17,409 nucleotides of DNA from Syntrophales bacterium (GTDB taxonomy: Bacteria > Desulfobacterota > Syntrophia > Syntrophales > UBA2210). Shown here in pieces: positions 1 to 6,648 of the stretch. Below the pieces are notes generated by a model that saw only the letters and a list, made by a program, of their open reading frames with translations, made no database searches and had not been told where the DNA came from. Location of the stretch: the NCBI GenBank assembly GCA_028715865.1, contig JAQUQY010000008.1, positions 1 to 17,409 on the forward strand. Direction: 5' to 3'. Position 1 is the first letter of the stretch; each line of letters starts with the position of its first letter. The translations under genes were made by a program, and so were the position numbers.

Positions 1-995
1 ACCAGCGCGAATTCCCATATCCTGTTTAAGCCCGCATCCCAATAATCGCTTAAAGGATGTCTGCAGGCATCACCTACGGTTATCGGAAGGTAAGGTGAGG
101 GAGAGATTTTGCCTGTTGAGCTGATTTGGTAACTGAATGTTGGTTTTGTCAATTCTTTGGAGAACCTGATTATATGATCGATAGGGTCGCCCCAAAGTAT
201 GCTCGGCGGTCCGGTATAATCAATGCGCGCATCATTAGTATCGGAAATTTTTCGGATCATACTGTCTGAATATTTGTAGTTATATAGCTTTATTAGCCTG
301 GACAGCTGACAGTATTGTTCGTCTGTCGGGAAAATGCGTACATTCAGGAACGCTTCACCCAATAGCATGAGGGGCTGGACTCTGACCTCCTGAACTCCGA
401 TGGACTGCACAAACTCAATGTAACTCTGAAACTCTTCTATGTTGAATCTTGTGGGAGCGAATGATGTCAAGGTTGCTATCCCAGCATCACGCAGGTTCTT
501 GAGGGCGTCAACCGCTCTGTCAAATGCGCCCCTGAGGCCTCTCAGCCTGTCATGACTGTCGCGAAAACCGTCAAGGCTAACCTGGATTTGGCTGAAACCC
601 GCCTTTTCGGCGTCCATCGCGATTTTTCTGTCCAAAAGATAACCATTGGTAACCATCCCCACTATTATGCCGGCATCCCGGAGTTTTTTCGCGCCTTCCA
701 TAACTAATTGACGCCTCATTAGTGGTTCTCCGCCGCAAAAGCAAATCTGTTGGGGTTTTACTTTGATTATCTGGTTTATGACTTGTACTACCCGCTCATC
801 ATCCATTTCCTTTCTTTTAAGGCTTGAGCTTCGGTTGAAGCAGTGCATGCACTTCATCATGCATTTATTCGTTATATCGAAACTTATCTGTAGCGGTCCG
901 GTAATTATTTCCGCCTGATCGGACAGGCTTAAATATGTTTTTTCGAGAAGGCTACTCGGGTGATTCCAGGGATTATTAACAGCATTAATTACCAA
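1..995 (-). CDS. Radical SAM protein, C-terminus off the left edge
   Basis: The frame is open from position 995 to the window edge (331 codons, no stop seen). The cluster-binding CX3CX2C is at C45, C49 and C52, and the SAM-binding GGEP motif at residues 88-91, so this is a radical SAM enzyme with a [4Fe-4S] cluster. The tail (residues ~295-328) has the layout of the SPASM entry region of peptide-modifying radical SAM enzymes (GKISPxPYLP, then a Gly-Asp turn and an Ile-Trp), but the usual first cysteine is Ser300; C311 is nearby. The start is TTG, chosen because a near-perfect AGGAGGTGA lies at ideal spacing and no in-frame ATG is near. It follows an SdpI-family gene by 57 bases. Substrate unknown; a heme/cofactor or peptide maturase is possible, but the missing C-terminus prevents a decision. 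Confidence 0.9.
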   Translation of the reverse strand, partial: MVINAVNNPWNHPSSLLEKTYLSLSDQAEIITGPLQISFDITNKCMMKCMHCFNRSSSLKRKEMDDERVVQVINQIIKVKPQQICFCGGEPLMRRQLVMEGAKKLRDAGIIVGMVTNGYLLDRKIAMDAEKAGFSQIQVSLDGFRDSHDRLRGLRGAFDRAVDALKNLRDAGIATLTSFAPTRFNIEEFQSYIEFVQSIGVQEVRVQPLMLLGEAFLNVRIFPTDEQYCQLSRLIKLYNYKYSDSMIRKISDTNDARIDYTGPPSILWGDPIDHIIRFSKELTKPTFSYQISSTGKISPSPYLPITVGDACRHPLSDYWDAGLNRIWEFAL

Positions 996-1052
996 GGTTC
1001 ACCTCCTTTATGCTTAAAGGCCTTCCAATGGTTGTTCGAAGCAAGGCAAGCT

Positions 1053-1406
1053 TCAAAGCGTCCTGAGGTACAGGGCCGAAATAATGATCGCGCCGCCTAT
1101 AAACAGGGTCATTATCGCTGAAAGGATGAGAGTAAGGGTTAAAGGTGAAAAACGGGAAGCGAAAAAAAGAAGGGACAGTGTTGCCACGATGGAAATCACA
1201 CCGGCCTTAATCAAATGTGAACCGGCACGTTCATTGGCTTTGTACCATATATCTTCGCTCGAAAGAGTTTTGGCGGTCCTGAACCCATAGTAGCTGTTGG
1301 GTGGAACCATGCCCTTTTTTAAAGGAATCGCAACAATCAGGATTAAAAGATTCGCCATCACAAAAACAATGATAACAGCAATTGACAGTCCTGTCTGATG
1401 CTCCAT
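1053..1406 (-). CDS. SdpI-family small integral membrane protein
   Basis: A 117-residue protein with three predicted membrane helices (about residues 8-28, 65-85 and 90-114). The segment after helix 1 carries the SdpI/YhfL signature: Pro-Asn, a Tyr-Gly-Phe-Arg-Thr turn, then a Trp and Ala-Asn pair (residues ~35-60). In Bacillus, SdpI is an immunity/signal protein against the SdpC toxin, but most family members in other phyla have no known role. The ATG at 1406 is preceded by a GGAAGG ribosome site. A radical SAM gene follows downstream on the same strand. No SdpC-like toxin ORF is visible in the window, so immunity function cannot be inferred from context. Confidence 0.75.
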   Translation of the reverse strand: MEHQTGLSIAVIIVFVMANLLILIVAIPLKKGMVPPNSYYGFRTAKTLSSEDIWYKANERAGSHLIKAGVISIVATLSLLFFASRFSPLTLTLILSAIMTLFIGGAIIISALYLRTL

Positions 1407-1760
1407 AATCCACCTTCCTTTTCGAGGACATCTTTAGTATCGCGGTGTTTTGCTAAGCAGCGGTTCACGCGAAGCCTTAAAGCGCCATTCTTGAGGTTTA
1501 GCCTCTGCCGGATGAAAAAGTGGACGTTATGGGGTCTCTGTGATGATTAATTTTTAGGATGTTTAGAATTATCTGAAGGAAGTGGGGGGTAAGAAGTCGG
1601 TCCAGCCATCAAAAAAGGTTATATATTTCCAAACCGATGGGGGTTCCTAGCACATTCGGTTTACAGCTGTCAAGAATATTTTACATTGTGCTTGACTTAC
1701 GTGCCAACCAGAAAAACCGGTCGAAGGTGTCTCCCGGTTTCGTTTCCTGATCCTTTCCTT
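1407..1760. other. Gene-free stretch with two hairpins
   Basis: I see no convincing coding region on either strand in these 354 bases. It holds a terminator-like hairpin (1712-1740) and, further along in the minus direction, a second imperfect inverted repeat with related arms (AAACCGA...TCGGTTT, about 1630-1662). A weak sigma70-like pair for the SdpI gene (TTGACA at 1668-1673, TAGGAA at 1644-1649, 18-base spacer) overlaps this second repeat; the -10 match is poor. Confidence 0.5.
1712..1740 (-). terminator. Intrinsic terminator after the PNPOx-fold gene
   Basis: On the minus strand a 7-bp stem AAACCGG/CCGGTTT with a 13-base loop ends in a run of five T, starting about 20 bases after the stop codon at 1761. 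The position at the end of the two-gene fusion/PNPOx unit fits a rho-independent terminator. The stem is short, so confidence is moderate. Confidence 0.5.
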
Positions 1761-2141
1761 TTATTTTGAAACGGTCCCCACCAGCGGGAGAACTTTGTCT
1801 ATTTGAAAATAGACGAGATATTTAGGACTCTCTTTTTCCGGACTTCCATGAGGCTTTCCCCGCCGTGTTTTATCTATGATTTCGGGATCATCCTCTTCTT
1901 TTGTTTTGGTGAGGTAGAGACGCTTTCCCCGGTAGCCTTCGCCCTCTTCCCTGAATATGTAACAGGCCGAGAAATTCGACTGCAGGTTATGATGTGTAAG
2001 GCGATCGGCCATGATGAAGGCTATCGTTTCGTCATCGATGAAGTGAGGTTTGCCGTAAACAGCCCCGTTGACCTTTCCCGATGAGTCTGCCGTGGCCAGA
2101 ATTCCTGTTCCATCCGTTGTTTCAAAATAATTCTTCAGCAT
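1761..2141 (-). CDS. Pyridoxamine 5'-phosphate oxidase-fold (PNPOx-like) protein
   Basis: A 126-residue protein with the split-barrel flavin-binding pattern: an N-terminal strand pair reading ILATAD then GAVYGKPH, followed by IAFIMADRLTHHNL (residues ~45-60), matching the PNPOx-like families often annotated as pyridoxamine 5'-phosphate oxidase family protein. The true substrate of such small proteins is usually unknown; FMN or heme binding is typical. I chose the ATG at 2141 because GGGGA lies nine bases upstream; an ATG at 2147 is too close to it, and the longer TTG start at 2171 would overlap the preceding stop. It lies 26 bases after the cysteine synthase/CysRS fusion gene, with a terminator downstream, so the two probably share a transcript. 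Confidence 0.75.
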   Translation of the reverse strand: MLKNYFETTDGTGILATADSSGKVNGAVYGKPHFIDDETIAFIMADRLTHHNLQSNFSACYIFREEGEGYRGKRLYLTKTKEEDDPEIIDKTRRGKPHGSPEKESPKYLVYFQIDKVLPLVGTVSK

Positions 2142-2167
2142 GATCATAGGTCCCCGCAATTGTTGTT

Positions 2168-4528
2168 TCAATTTTTCAGCGTCCAGAGAGTGCCTTCCGA
2201 TGTGTCGTGAAGGAGGATGCCCCTGTCAGCCAGTTCCTTCCTGATACTGTCAGCTTCTTCCCAGTTTCCCTTTTGCCTTGCCAGGTTCCTTTTTTCCATG
2301 AGGCTTTCTACGTCGGCTCCCAGGTTCTGTTCCTCGAAACTCATAATTCCAAGAACTTCATCGATGGTCTTCATGACGTCAAGGACGGCTTCCCTTTCCG
2401 AGCTGTCGAGTCCTCGATCCGACAGAGGCCTGTTGATGCCTTTGACAAATGCAAAAAGGGCGGCCAGTGCCCCGGAAATATTGAAATCGTCGTCCATGGC
2501 TTTCATGAAGTCCTGTTTCAGGTCATAGACCTGCTGATGAATATCGCCGGTCTCTTTTCCGGGTACGTATTTGATAAGCCGCTGAATGAAATTGTTGAGC
2601 CTGCGCACGGTATTGGCCGCTGTATCAAGGGACTCGAAGGAAAAGTTAAGGGGCTTCCGATAATGTGAGCTCAGCAGGAAATAACGGATTTCTTCACCCC
2701 TGTATCCCCTGGCCTCAAGTTCTTCAATGGTAAGTGTGTTGGATAGCGACCTGGACATTTTCTTCCCGTCCCGCATGGCCAGTTCCGCGTTGAGCCAGTA
2801 GCGGGCGGGGATGCTTCCGCCGGCGGCCATTCCTATGGCCATGACATTTTCGCAATGGGGGAATATGATGTCCGATCCGGACAGGTGTATGTCGAATGTC
2901 TCTCCCAGATATTTCAGGGAAATGGCCGCGGATTGAAGATGCCAGCTGGGGCGCACGTTTCCCCAGCGCGTCTTGTAGAAAATCCCACGTTTAAGTTCTT
3001 CAAGTGTGGATCGTTTGAAAAGTGTGAAGTCAACGGGACTGTCCTTTTCGTAATCATCCTGGTCTACGGTTTTACGGTGACGTACCCGGCCCAGGTCGAT
3101 GTTGGAAAGGCGCCCGTAGCCTTCGAGCCTTGAAATGTCGAAGTAAACCGACCTCAGCTTCTCATAGGCGTAGCCCTTTTCCACCAGCTTGCCGGCCAGA
3201 TCTATCATGGCGTCTACGTTCCGGCTGGCCCTTTGATAAAGAACGTCGCGGCTCATGTTCAGTGTTTTCATGTCCTTGAAAAAAATCTGAACGTATTTAT
3301 CCGTGTACAGCTCAATATCCAGGCCGGCTTTGACAGCCCTTTTTACGGAACTGTCCGCCATATCGATTATGTTTATCTCATGGAGAACCTTGAATCCTTT
3401 GAGTTTAAGGTAGCGTGTGATCATGTCGCCCGTGACGAACCGCCGGTGTGTACCCAGATGGGGTACGTCATGGACCGAGGGGCCGCTTGAATGCATTAGA
3501 ACACGATCGGGATCAATGGGCTTGAAGGATTCCTTCGAGCGGCTAAGGGTGTTGTATATCATAAGGGTCGTTTCTTCTTTGTCCGCGAAAAGTTCTGTGC
3601 TCAGGTACCTTTCCGCGTTGTCGGGAAGAATAACTACAATTACGCCGCTATCCATTGTCTTCGCTTTTTCAAGGGCAACGTGCATTGCCGCCCCGGAACT
3701 CATTCCCGACATGATGCCCTCCACGCGCATGAGGCTTCGCGCCATGGAAAAGGCGTCTTCGTCGGTAATGTTTATTACCTCATCAAGGGCATTTCTGTCG
3801 TATATTCCGGGGCGATAGGACTCCTTCATATTCTTCAGGCCCTGAATTCTATGGTTCAGGAAGGGTTCCACGCCGATGATCCGGATGTCCGGGTTATACT
3901 CTTTCAACCGCCTTGCTATACCCATAGCCGTTCCCGATGTTCCCAGGGTGGCAACCACGTCTGTAACGCTGCCGCCGGTCTGGCGCCATATTTCTTCTGC
4001 GGTGCCGTGATAGTGGGCCATTACATTGTTTTCATTGTTGAATTGATCGGGGGCAAAGTAGGTTCCCGGAGAAAGGCGAACCAGTTCGTATGCTTTCTCT
4101 ATGGCTCCGTCAGTTCCGAGGTGAGCCGGAGTGAGGATAAGTTCCGCTCCCAGGGCTTTCAGGATTTTTTTTCGCTCATCACTGACAGATTCGGACATCG
4201 CGAGAACAAGCCTGTACCCTTTTGCGGCGGCTACGAGGGCGAGTCCGATTCCCGTGTTTCCGCTGGTGGCTTCTATTATGATTTTATCAGGAGTAAGGAT
4301 TCCCGCCTTTTCGGCCTCTACGATCATGGACAGCGCTATCCTGTCCTTAACGGAGCCTCCCGGATTCTTTCCTTCCAGCTTCCCGTAAATCGTCACGTTT
4401 TTGCGGGCATTGAGGGCATTGATTCTAACAAGCGGGGTGTCGCCGATAAGGTCAAGAATAGAGTCAAAGGGCTTGCTGTTAAGTCGCATTTCACTGGTCA
4501 TGGCCACAAACTCTCTTGTTCCCTCCAT
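2168..4528 (-). CDS. Cysteine synthase-like / cysteinyl-tRNA synthetase-like fusion protein
   Basis: A single 786-codon frame. Residues ~20-315 are a fold-type II PLP enzyme of the CysK/CysM/CBS family: PLP lysine K61 in GGSVKDR, SGNTG at 89-93, GTSGT at 196-200, and a PDxxERYLST end at ~302-311. From residue ~322 a full-length class I CysRS-like protein follows, with KMSRS at 590-594, a DALR-type helical tRNA-binding domain containing DDDFN, and the family-typical C-terminal GTxW. The CysRS half is abnormal: the zinc ligands matching E. coli Cys28, Cys209 and Glu238 are Ser348, Ser533 and Val562 (only the His is kept, H558), and HIGH reads HLGT (357-360). The PLP half looks intact. Start is uncertain: ATG 4528 is used here; TTG 4537 and ATGs at 4501 and 4489 are alternatives and none has a clear ribosome site. 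Cysteine-tRNA ligation cannot be assumed; a changed substrate is possible. Confidence 0.9.
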   Translation of the reverse strand: MEGTREFVAMTSEMRLNSKPFDSILDLIGDTPLVRINALNARKNVTIYGKLEGKNPGGSVKDRIALSMIVEAEKAGILTPDKIIIEATSGNTGIGLALVAAAKGYRLVLAMSESVSDERKKILKALGAELILTPAHLGTDGAIEKAYELVRLSPGTYFAPDQFNNENNVMAHYHGTAEEIWRQTGGSVTDVVATLGTSGTAMGIARRLKEYNPDIRIIGVEPFLNHRIQGLKNMKESYRPGIYDRNALDEVINITDEDAFSMARSLMRVEGIMSGMSSGAAMHVALEKAKTMDSGVIVVILPDNAERYLSTELFADKEETTLMIYNTLSRSKESFKPIDPDRVLMHSSGPSVHDVPHLGTHRRFVTGDMITRYLKLKGFKVLHEINIIDMADSSVKRAVKAGLDIELYTDKYVQIFFKDMKTLNMSRDVLYQRASRNVDAMIDLAGKLVEKGYAYEKLRSVYFDISRLEGYGRLSNIDLGRVRHRKTVDQDDYEKDSPVDFTLFKRSTLEELKRGIFYKTRWGNVRPSWHLQSAAISLKYLGETFDIHLSGSDIIFPHCENVMAIGMAAGGSIPARYWLNAELAMRDGKKMSRSLSNTLTIEELEARGYRGEEIRYFLLSSHYRKPLNFSFESLDTAANTVRRLNNFIQRLIKYVPGKETGDIHQQVYDLKQDFMKAMDDDFNISGALAALFAFVKGINRPLSDRGLDSSEREAVLDVMKTIDEVLGIMSFEEQNLGADVESLMEKRNLARQKGNWEEADSIRKELADRGILLHDTSEGTLWTLKN

Positions 4529-4540
4529 AACGTTCAACAG

Positions 4541-4585
4541 TCATGATTTCGGATAAAGAGGCTTAAGTTCTGATCGGGCGTCCAT
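4541..4585 (-). CDS. Possible 14-codon leader ORF before the fusion gene
   Basis: ATG at 4585 with a strong AGAGGA seven bases upstream opens a 14-codon frame (MDARSELKPLYPKS) that ends in TGA at 4541-4543. It is in the same reading frame as the fusion gene, and its stop lies 3 bases before the TTG at 4537 and 12 before the ATG at 4528. It has a better ribosome site than any start of the large gene. It may feed ribosomes to the fusion gene by reinitiation, or be the old start of the gene cut by a stop. Not recognised as any known peptide. Confidence 0.3.
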   Translation of the reverse strand: MDARSELKPLYPKS

Positions 4586-4767
4586 TACGGAATCCTCTGG
4601 ATTAACCATAACAGTAACAGAGAGCCGGTTCATGAAGGATAAAGTGAATTGCTTTTTCCGGAGGTTTGCATATTCCTAAAAGTCAAGGATCCGGAGACAA
4701 TCCTTCATTAAAACGGTATTTCCAAAGGTTTTCGGAACGGCCTGCGGCGTCATTTGGAAAACGAGGG

Positions 4768-5190
4768 TCAACTGTCCAGCTTGGGAGGTACGGGAATTCT
4801 TATAAATTCGATTCCCTCATCCCGCAGTATCTCCTCCTCGCTTTCCGTGGTATGGCCCTTGATATTCCTCTTCGGCTCTTCACCGCGATGCATTTTAATT
4901 GCTGCTTCCGCGAACCGGGTGCCCACGTTATCGAAGTGCCGGTCTATGAAATCGTGAAGCATTCTAAGAGTCATTGCCGGGGAGAGAGCCTGATCCTCTA
5001 CATTGTCGTCCGATGGCCCGGTTCTCCTGCCCCCGATTGTGAGTGACGAGGGAACCATTTCTACGTCAAGGCTTCCGCATACGGGACAACCGATGCCTTT
5101 GCTCCCTTTTTGTTTTTCAAAGGATGCGCTGTCCTGGAACCAACCCTCGAAACGATGATCGCTCTCACATTTAAGATCATATATTATCAC
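4768..5190 (-). CDS. DUF1178 family zinc-ribbon protein
   Basis: A 140-residue protein matching the DUF1178 pattern end to end. The N-terminus reads MIIYDLKC then a His-Arg-Phe-Glu-Gly-Trp-Phe block (residues 12-18). A CPVCG knuckle follows at C35/C38, probably binding zinc with C8 and perhaps H12. The conserved C-terminal part has VGTRFAEAA, a Met-His-Arg-Gly-Glu, and an EEILRDEGIE helix before a Pro-rich tail. No function is established for this family. The start is GTG at 5190, preceded by AGAGGG at seven bases, and a good promoter lies just upstream. The gene is 230 bases ahead of the fusion gene; co-transcription is possible since no convincing terminator lies between them. Confidence 0.85.
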   Translation of the reverse strand: MIIYDLKCESDHRFEGWFQDSASFEKQKGSKGIGCPVCGSLDVEMVPSSLTIGGRRTGPSDDNVEDQALSPAMTLRMLHDFIDRHFDNVGTRFAEAAIKMHRGEEPKRNIKGHTTESEEEILRDEGIEFIRIPVPPKLDS

Positions 5191-5224
5191 TGAATTACCC
5201 TCTTAACTTTTCGATACAGGCTTA

Positions 5225-5253
5225 CTCATAGCATGAATCCGGCACAGTGGCAA
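5225..5253 (-). promoter_or_regulatory. Sigma70-type promoter of the DUF1178 gene
   Basis: TTGCCA (5253-5248) and TATGAG (5230-5225) are separated by 17 bases, and a TG one base before the -10 makes it an extended -10 type. The predicted transcript would begin about 30 bases before the GTG start at 5190. Confidence 0.45.
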
Positions 5254-5299
5254 TGGCCCCTTTGTCTAACAGTCGGCAGCTTCGGGCTTGCCCCATTTT

Positions 5300-5328
5300 T
5301 TAATGGACTTTTCACAATGAATTATATT
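5300..5328 (+). promoter_or_regulatory. Candidate promoter of tRNA-Pro
   Basis: A good -10, TATATT (5323-5328), lies 17 bases after a weak -35, TTAATG (5300-5305). The expected start, near 5335, is about ten bases before the mature tRNA 5' end, as usual for a single tRNA gene. Confidence 0.4.
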
Positions 5329-5345
5329 AATGAGTACTGCCATGT

Positions 5346-5422
5346 CGGGATGTGGCCCAGTCTGGTAGGGCACTGCGTTCGGGACGCAGGGGTCGCGCGT
5401 TCGAATCGCGCCATCCCGACCA
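5346..5422 (+). tRNA. tRNA-Pro, anticodon CGG, CCA encoded
   Basis: A 77-base cloverleaf: the acceptor stem CGGGATG pairs with CATCCCG at the 3' end, the anticodon stem CTGCG/CGCAG closes the loop TTCGGGA with anticodon CGG, the T arm carries GTTCGAAT, and the discriminator A is followed by a genomically encoded CCA. It decodes CCG proline codons. It is the only plus-strand gene in the window. Seven T residues follow at once (5423-5429), probably its transcription end, and the convergent pilC gene ends at 5438. No truncated copy of the tRNA 3' end, which would mark an integrated element, is visible nearby. Confidence 0.97.
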
Positions 5423-5437
5423 TTTTTTTCTGCTTCG

Positions 5438-6646
5438 CTATCCCACTGCCCCGGCCATGGAAAAGATGGGCAGATAGAGAGCGATAAGCATGCCTCCAAC
5501 TATGCCTCCCAGAAACACCATCATGAAGGGTTCAAGGAGAGCTGTAAGCGCTTCCACTGCGGCGTCCACTTCGTCATCGTAAAAATCTGCAATTTTAGCA
5601 AGCATCTCATCGAGGGCGCCGGTGTTCTCGCCGACACCGATCATGGAAACAACCATGGAAGGGAAAATCCCGGAAGCTAAAAGCGGCTCAGCGATAGTTT
5701 TTCCTTCGCTTATACTTTTCCTGGTATCCATGAGAGCATTCTCAACGACTTTGTTCCCGGCTGTCTTGCTGACGATTTCAAGACCGTCAAGGATTGGAAC
5801 ACCACTGCTCATCATGGTTGAAAGTGTCCTTGAGAACTTGGCCACGGCAACTTTCTTCATTAGCATTCCAAAAACCGGTGACTTGAGAATAAGCCTGTCG
5901 ATGTTCAGGCGTCCCGACTTTGTTTTATAGTACCGCCTGAAAATAAAAACAATAACGGCGAAGATGGCAACGATATAAATTATGTAGCTCTGAACAAACT
6001 GGCTGGCGTCCACCAGGAACTGGGTAGGAGCCGGAAGAGCTGATCCCATACCGGAAAACATGTCTTCAAAGACGGGAACAACTTTGTAGAGAAGAAGAAC
6101 CACAACGCCTATGGATATAACTAGAACAGATGCCGGATAGGTCATGGCGCCCTTTACCTTGGCCTTCAGCTTCATTGCCTTTTCCATGTAATTGGAAAGC
6201 CTGTTCAAAATGATATCCAGGATGCCGCCAGCTTCTCCCGCAGCCACGAGATTAACGAAAAGTTCGTCGAATACATCGGGATATTTCGCCAGGGAATCGG
6301 TAAGAGAAATTCCGCCCTCTATATCCGATTTTATGGTCTGCAATATTTTCTTGAATTTCTTGTTTGGCTCCTCAGCCGAGAGAAGATCGAGACACTGAAT
6401 GATGGGAAGTCCCGCGTTGATCATGGTGGCAAACTGACGAGAGAAGATGACCACGTCCTTCTCTTTGACCTTCTGCTGGAAAAAGGGAATACTTTCAAGA
6501 ATATCTTTCGGTTTTTTCTTTATCTTGGTCGGCTGTATCCCATGACGCCTGAGAATAACCCGCACGGCGGCTTCGTCATCGGCCTCAAGCTCGCCTTTCT
6601 TCTCTTCTTTCCTTTTCGTCAGTCCTTCCCAGATATATTCAGCCAT
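5438..6646 (-). CDS. pilC: Type IV pilus / type II secretion inner-membrane platform protein PilC/GspF
   Basis: A 402-residue protein with two tandem T2SSF domains (about residues 60-190 and 265-390), each starting with an FSRQFATMINAGLPI- or FSRTLSTMMSSGVPI-type segment, and three hydrophobic helices (near 165-185, 205-230 and 370-395). This is the polytopic platform protein to which the assembly and retraction ATPases dock. The ATG at 6646 is preferred because GGGGAG lies eight bases upstream; the ATG at 6652 is too close to it. The N-terminus overlaps the end of rlmB, so the genes are coupled. No pilB, pilT, pilin or secretin gene is in the window, so this is an orphan copy as far as can be seen; PilC versus GspF cannot be settled from one protein. 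Confidence 0.88.
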   Translation of the reverse strand: MAEYIWEGLTKRKEEKKGELEADDEAAVRVILRRHGIQPTKIKKKPKDILESIPFFQQKVKEKDVVIFSRQFATMINAGLPIIQCLDLLSAEEPNKKFKKILQTIKSDIEGGISLTDSLAKYPDVFDELFVNLVAAGEAGGILDIILNRLSNYMEKAMKLKAKVKGAMTYPASVLVISIGVVVLLLYKVVPVFEDMFSGMGSALPAPTQFLVDASQFVQSYIIYIVAIFAVIVFIFRRYYKTKSGRLNIDRLILKSPVFGMLMKKVAVAKFSRTLSTMMSSGVPILDGLEIVSKTAGNKVVENALMDTRKSISEGKTIAEPLLASGIFPSMVVSMIGVGENTGALDEMLAKIADFYDDEVDAAVEALTALLEPFMMVFLGGIVGGMLIALYLPIFSMAGAVG

Positions 6647-6648
6647 TG

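Noticed and set aside
1035..1057. Hairpin TTCGAAGC/GCTTCAAA at the SdpI gene stop
   Set aside because: The stem is reasonable (8 bp with one wobble, 7-base loop) but no T tract follows on the minus strand, so I did not call a terminator.
3680..4546. 288-codon plus-strand frame antisense to the cysteine-synthase domain
   Set aside because: A shadow of a strongly conserved coding region on the other strand, with no family pattern of its own.
5346..5422. tRNA-Pro as an attachment site for an integrated element
   Set aside because: No integrase gene and no repeated tRNA 3' end appear in the window; flanking genes are ordinary housekeeping genes.
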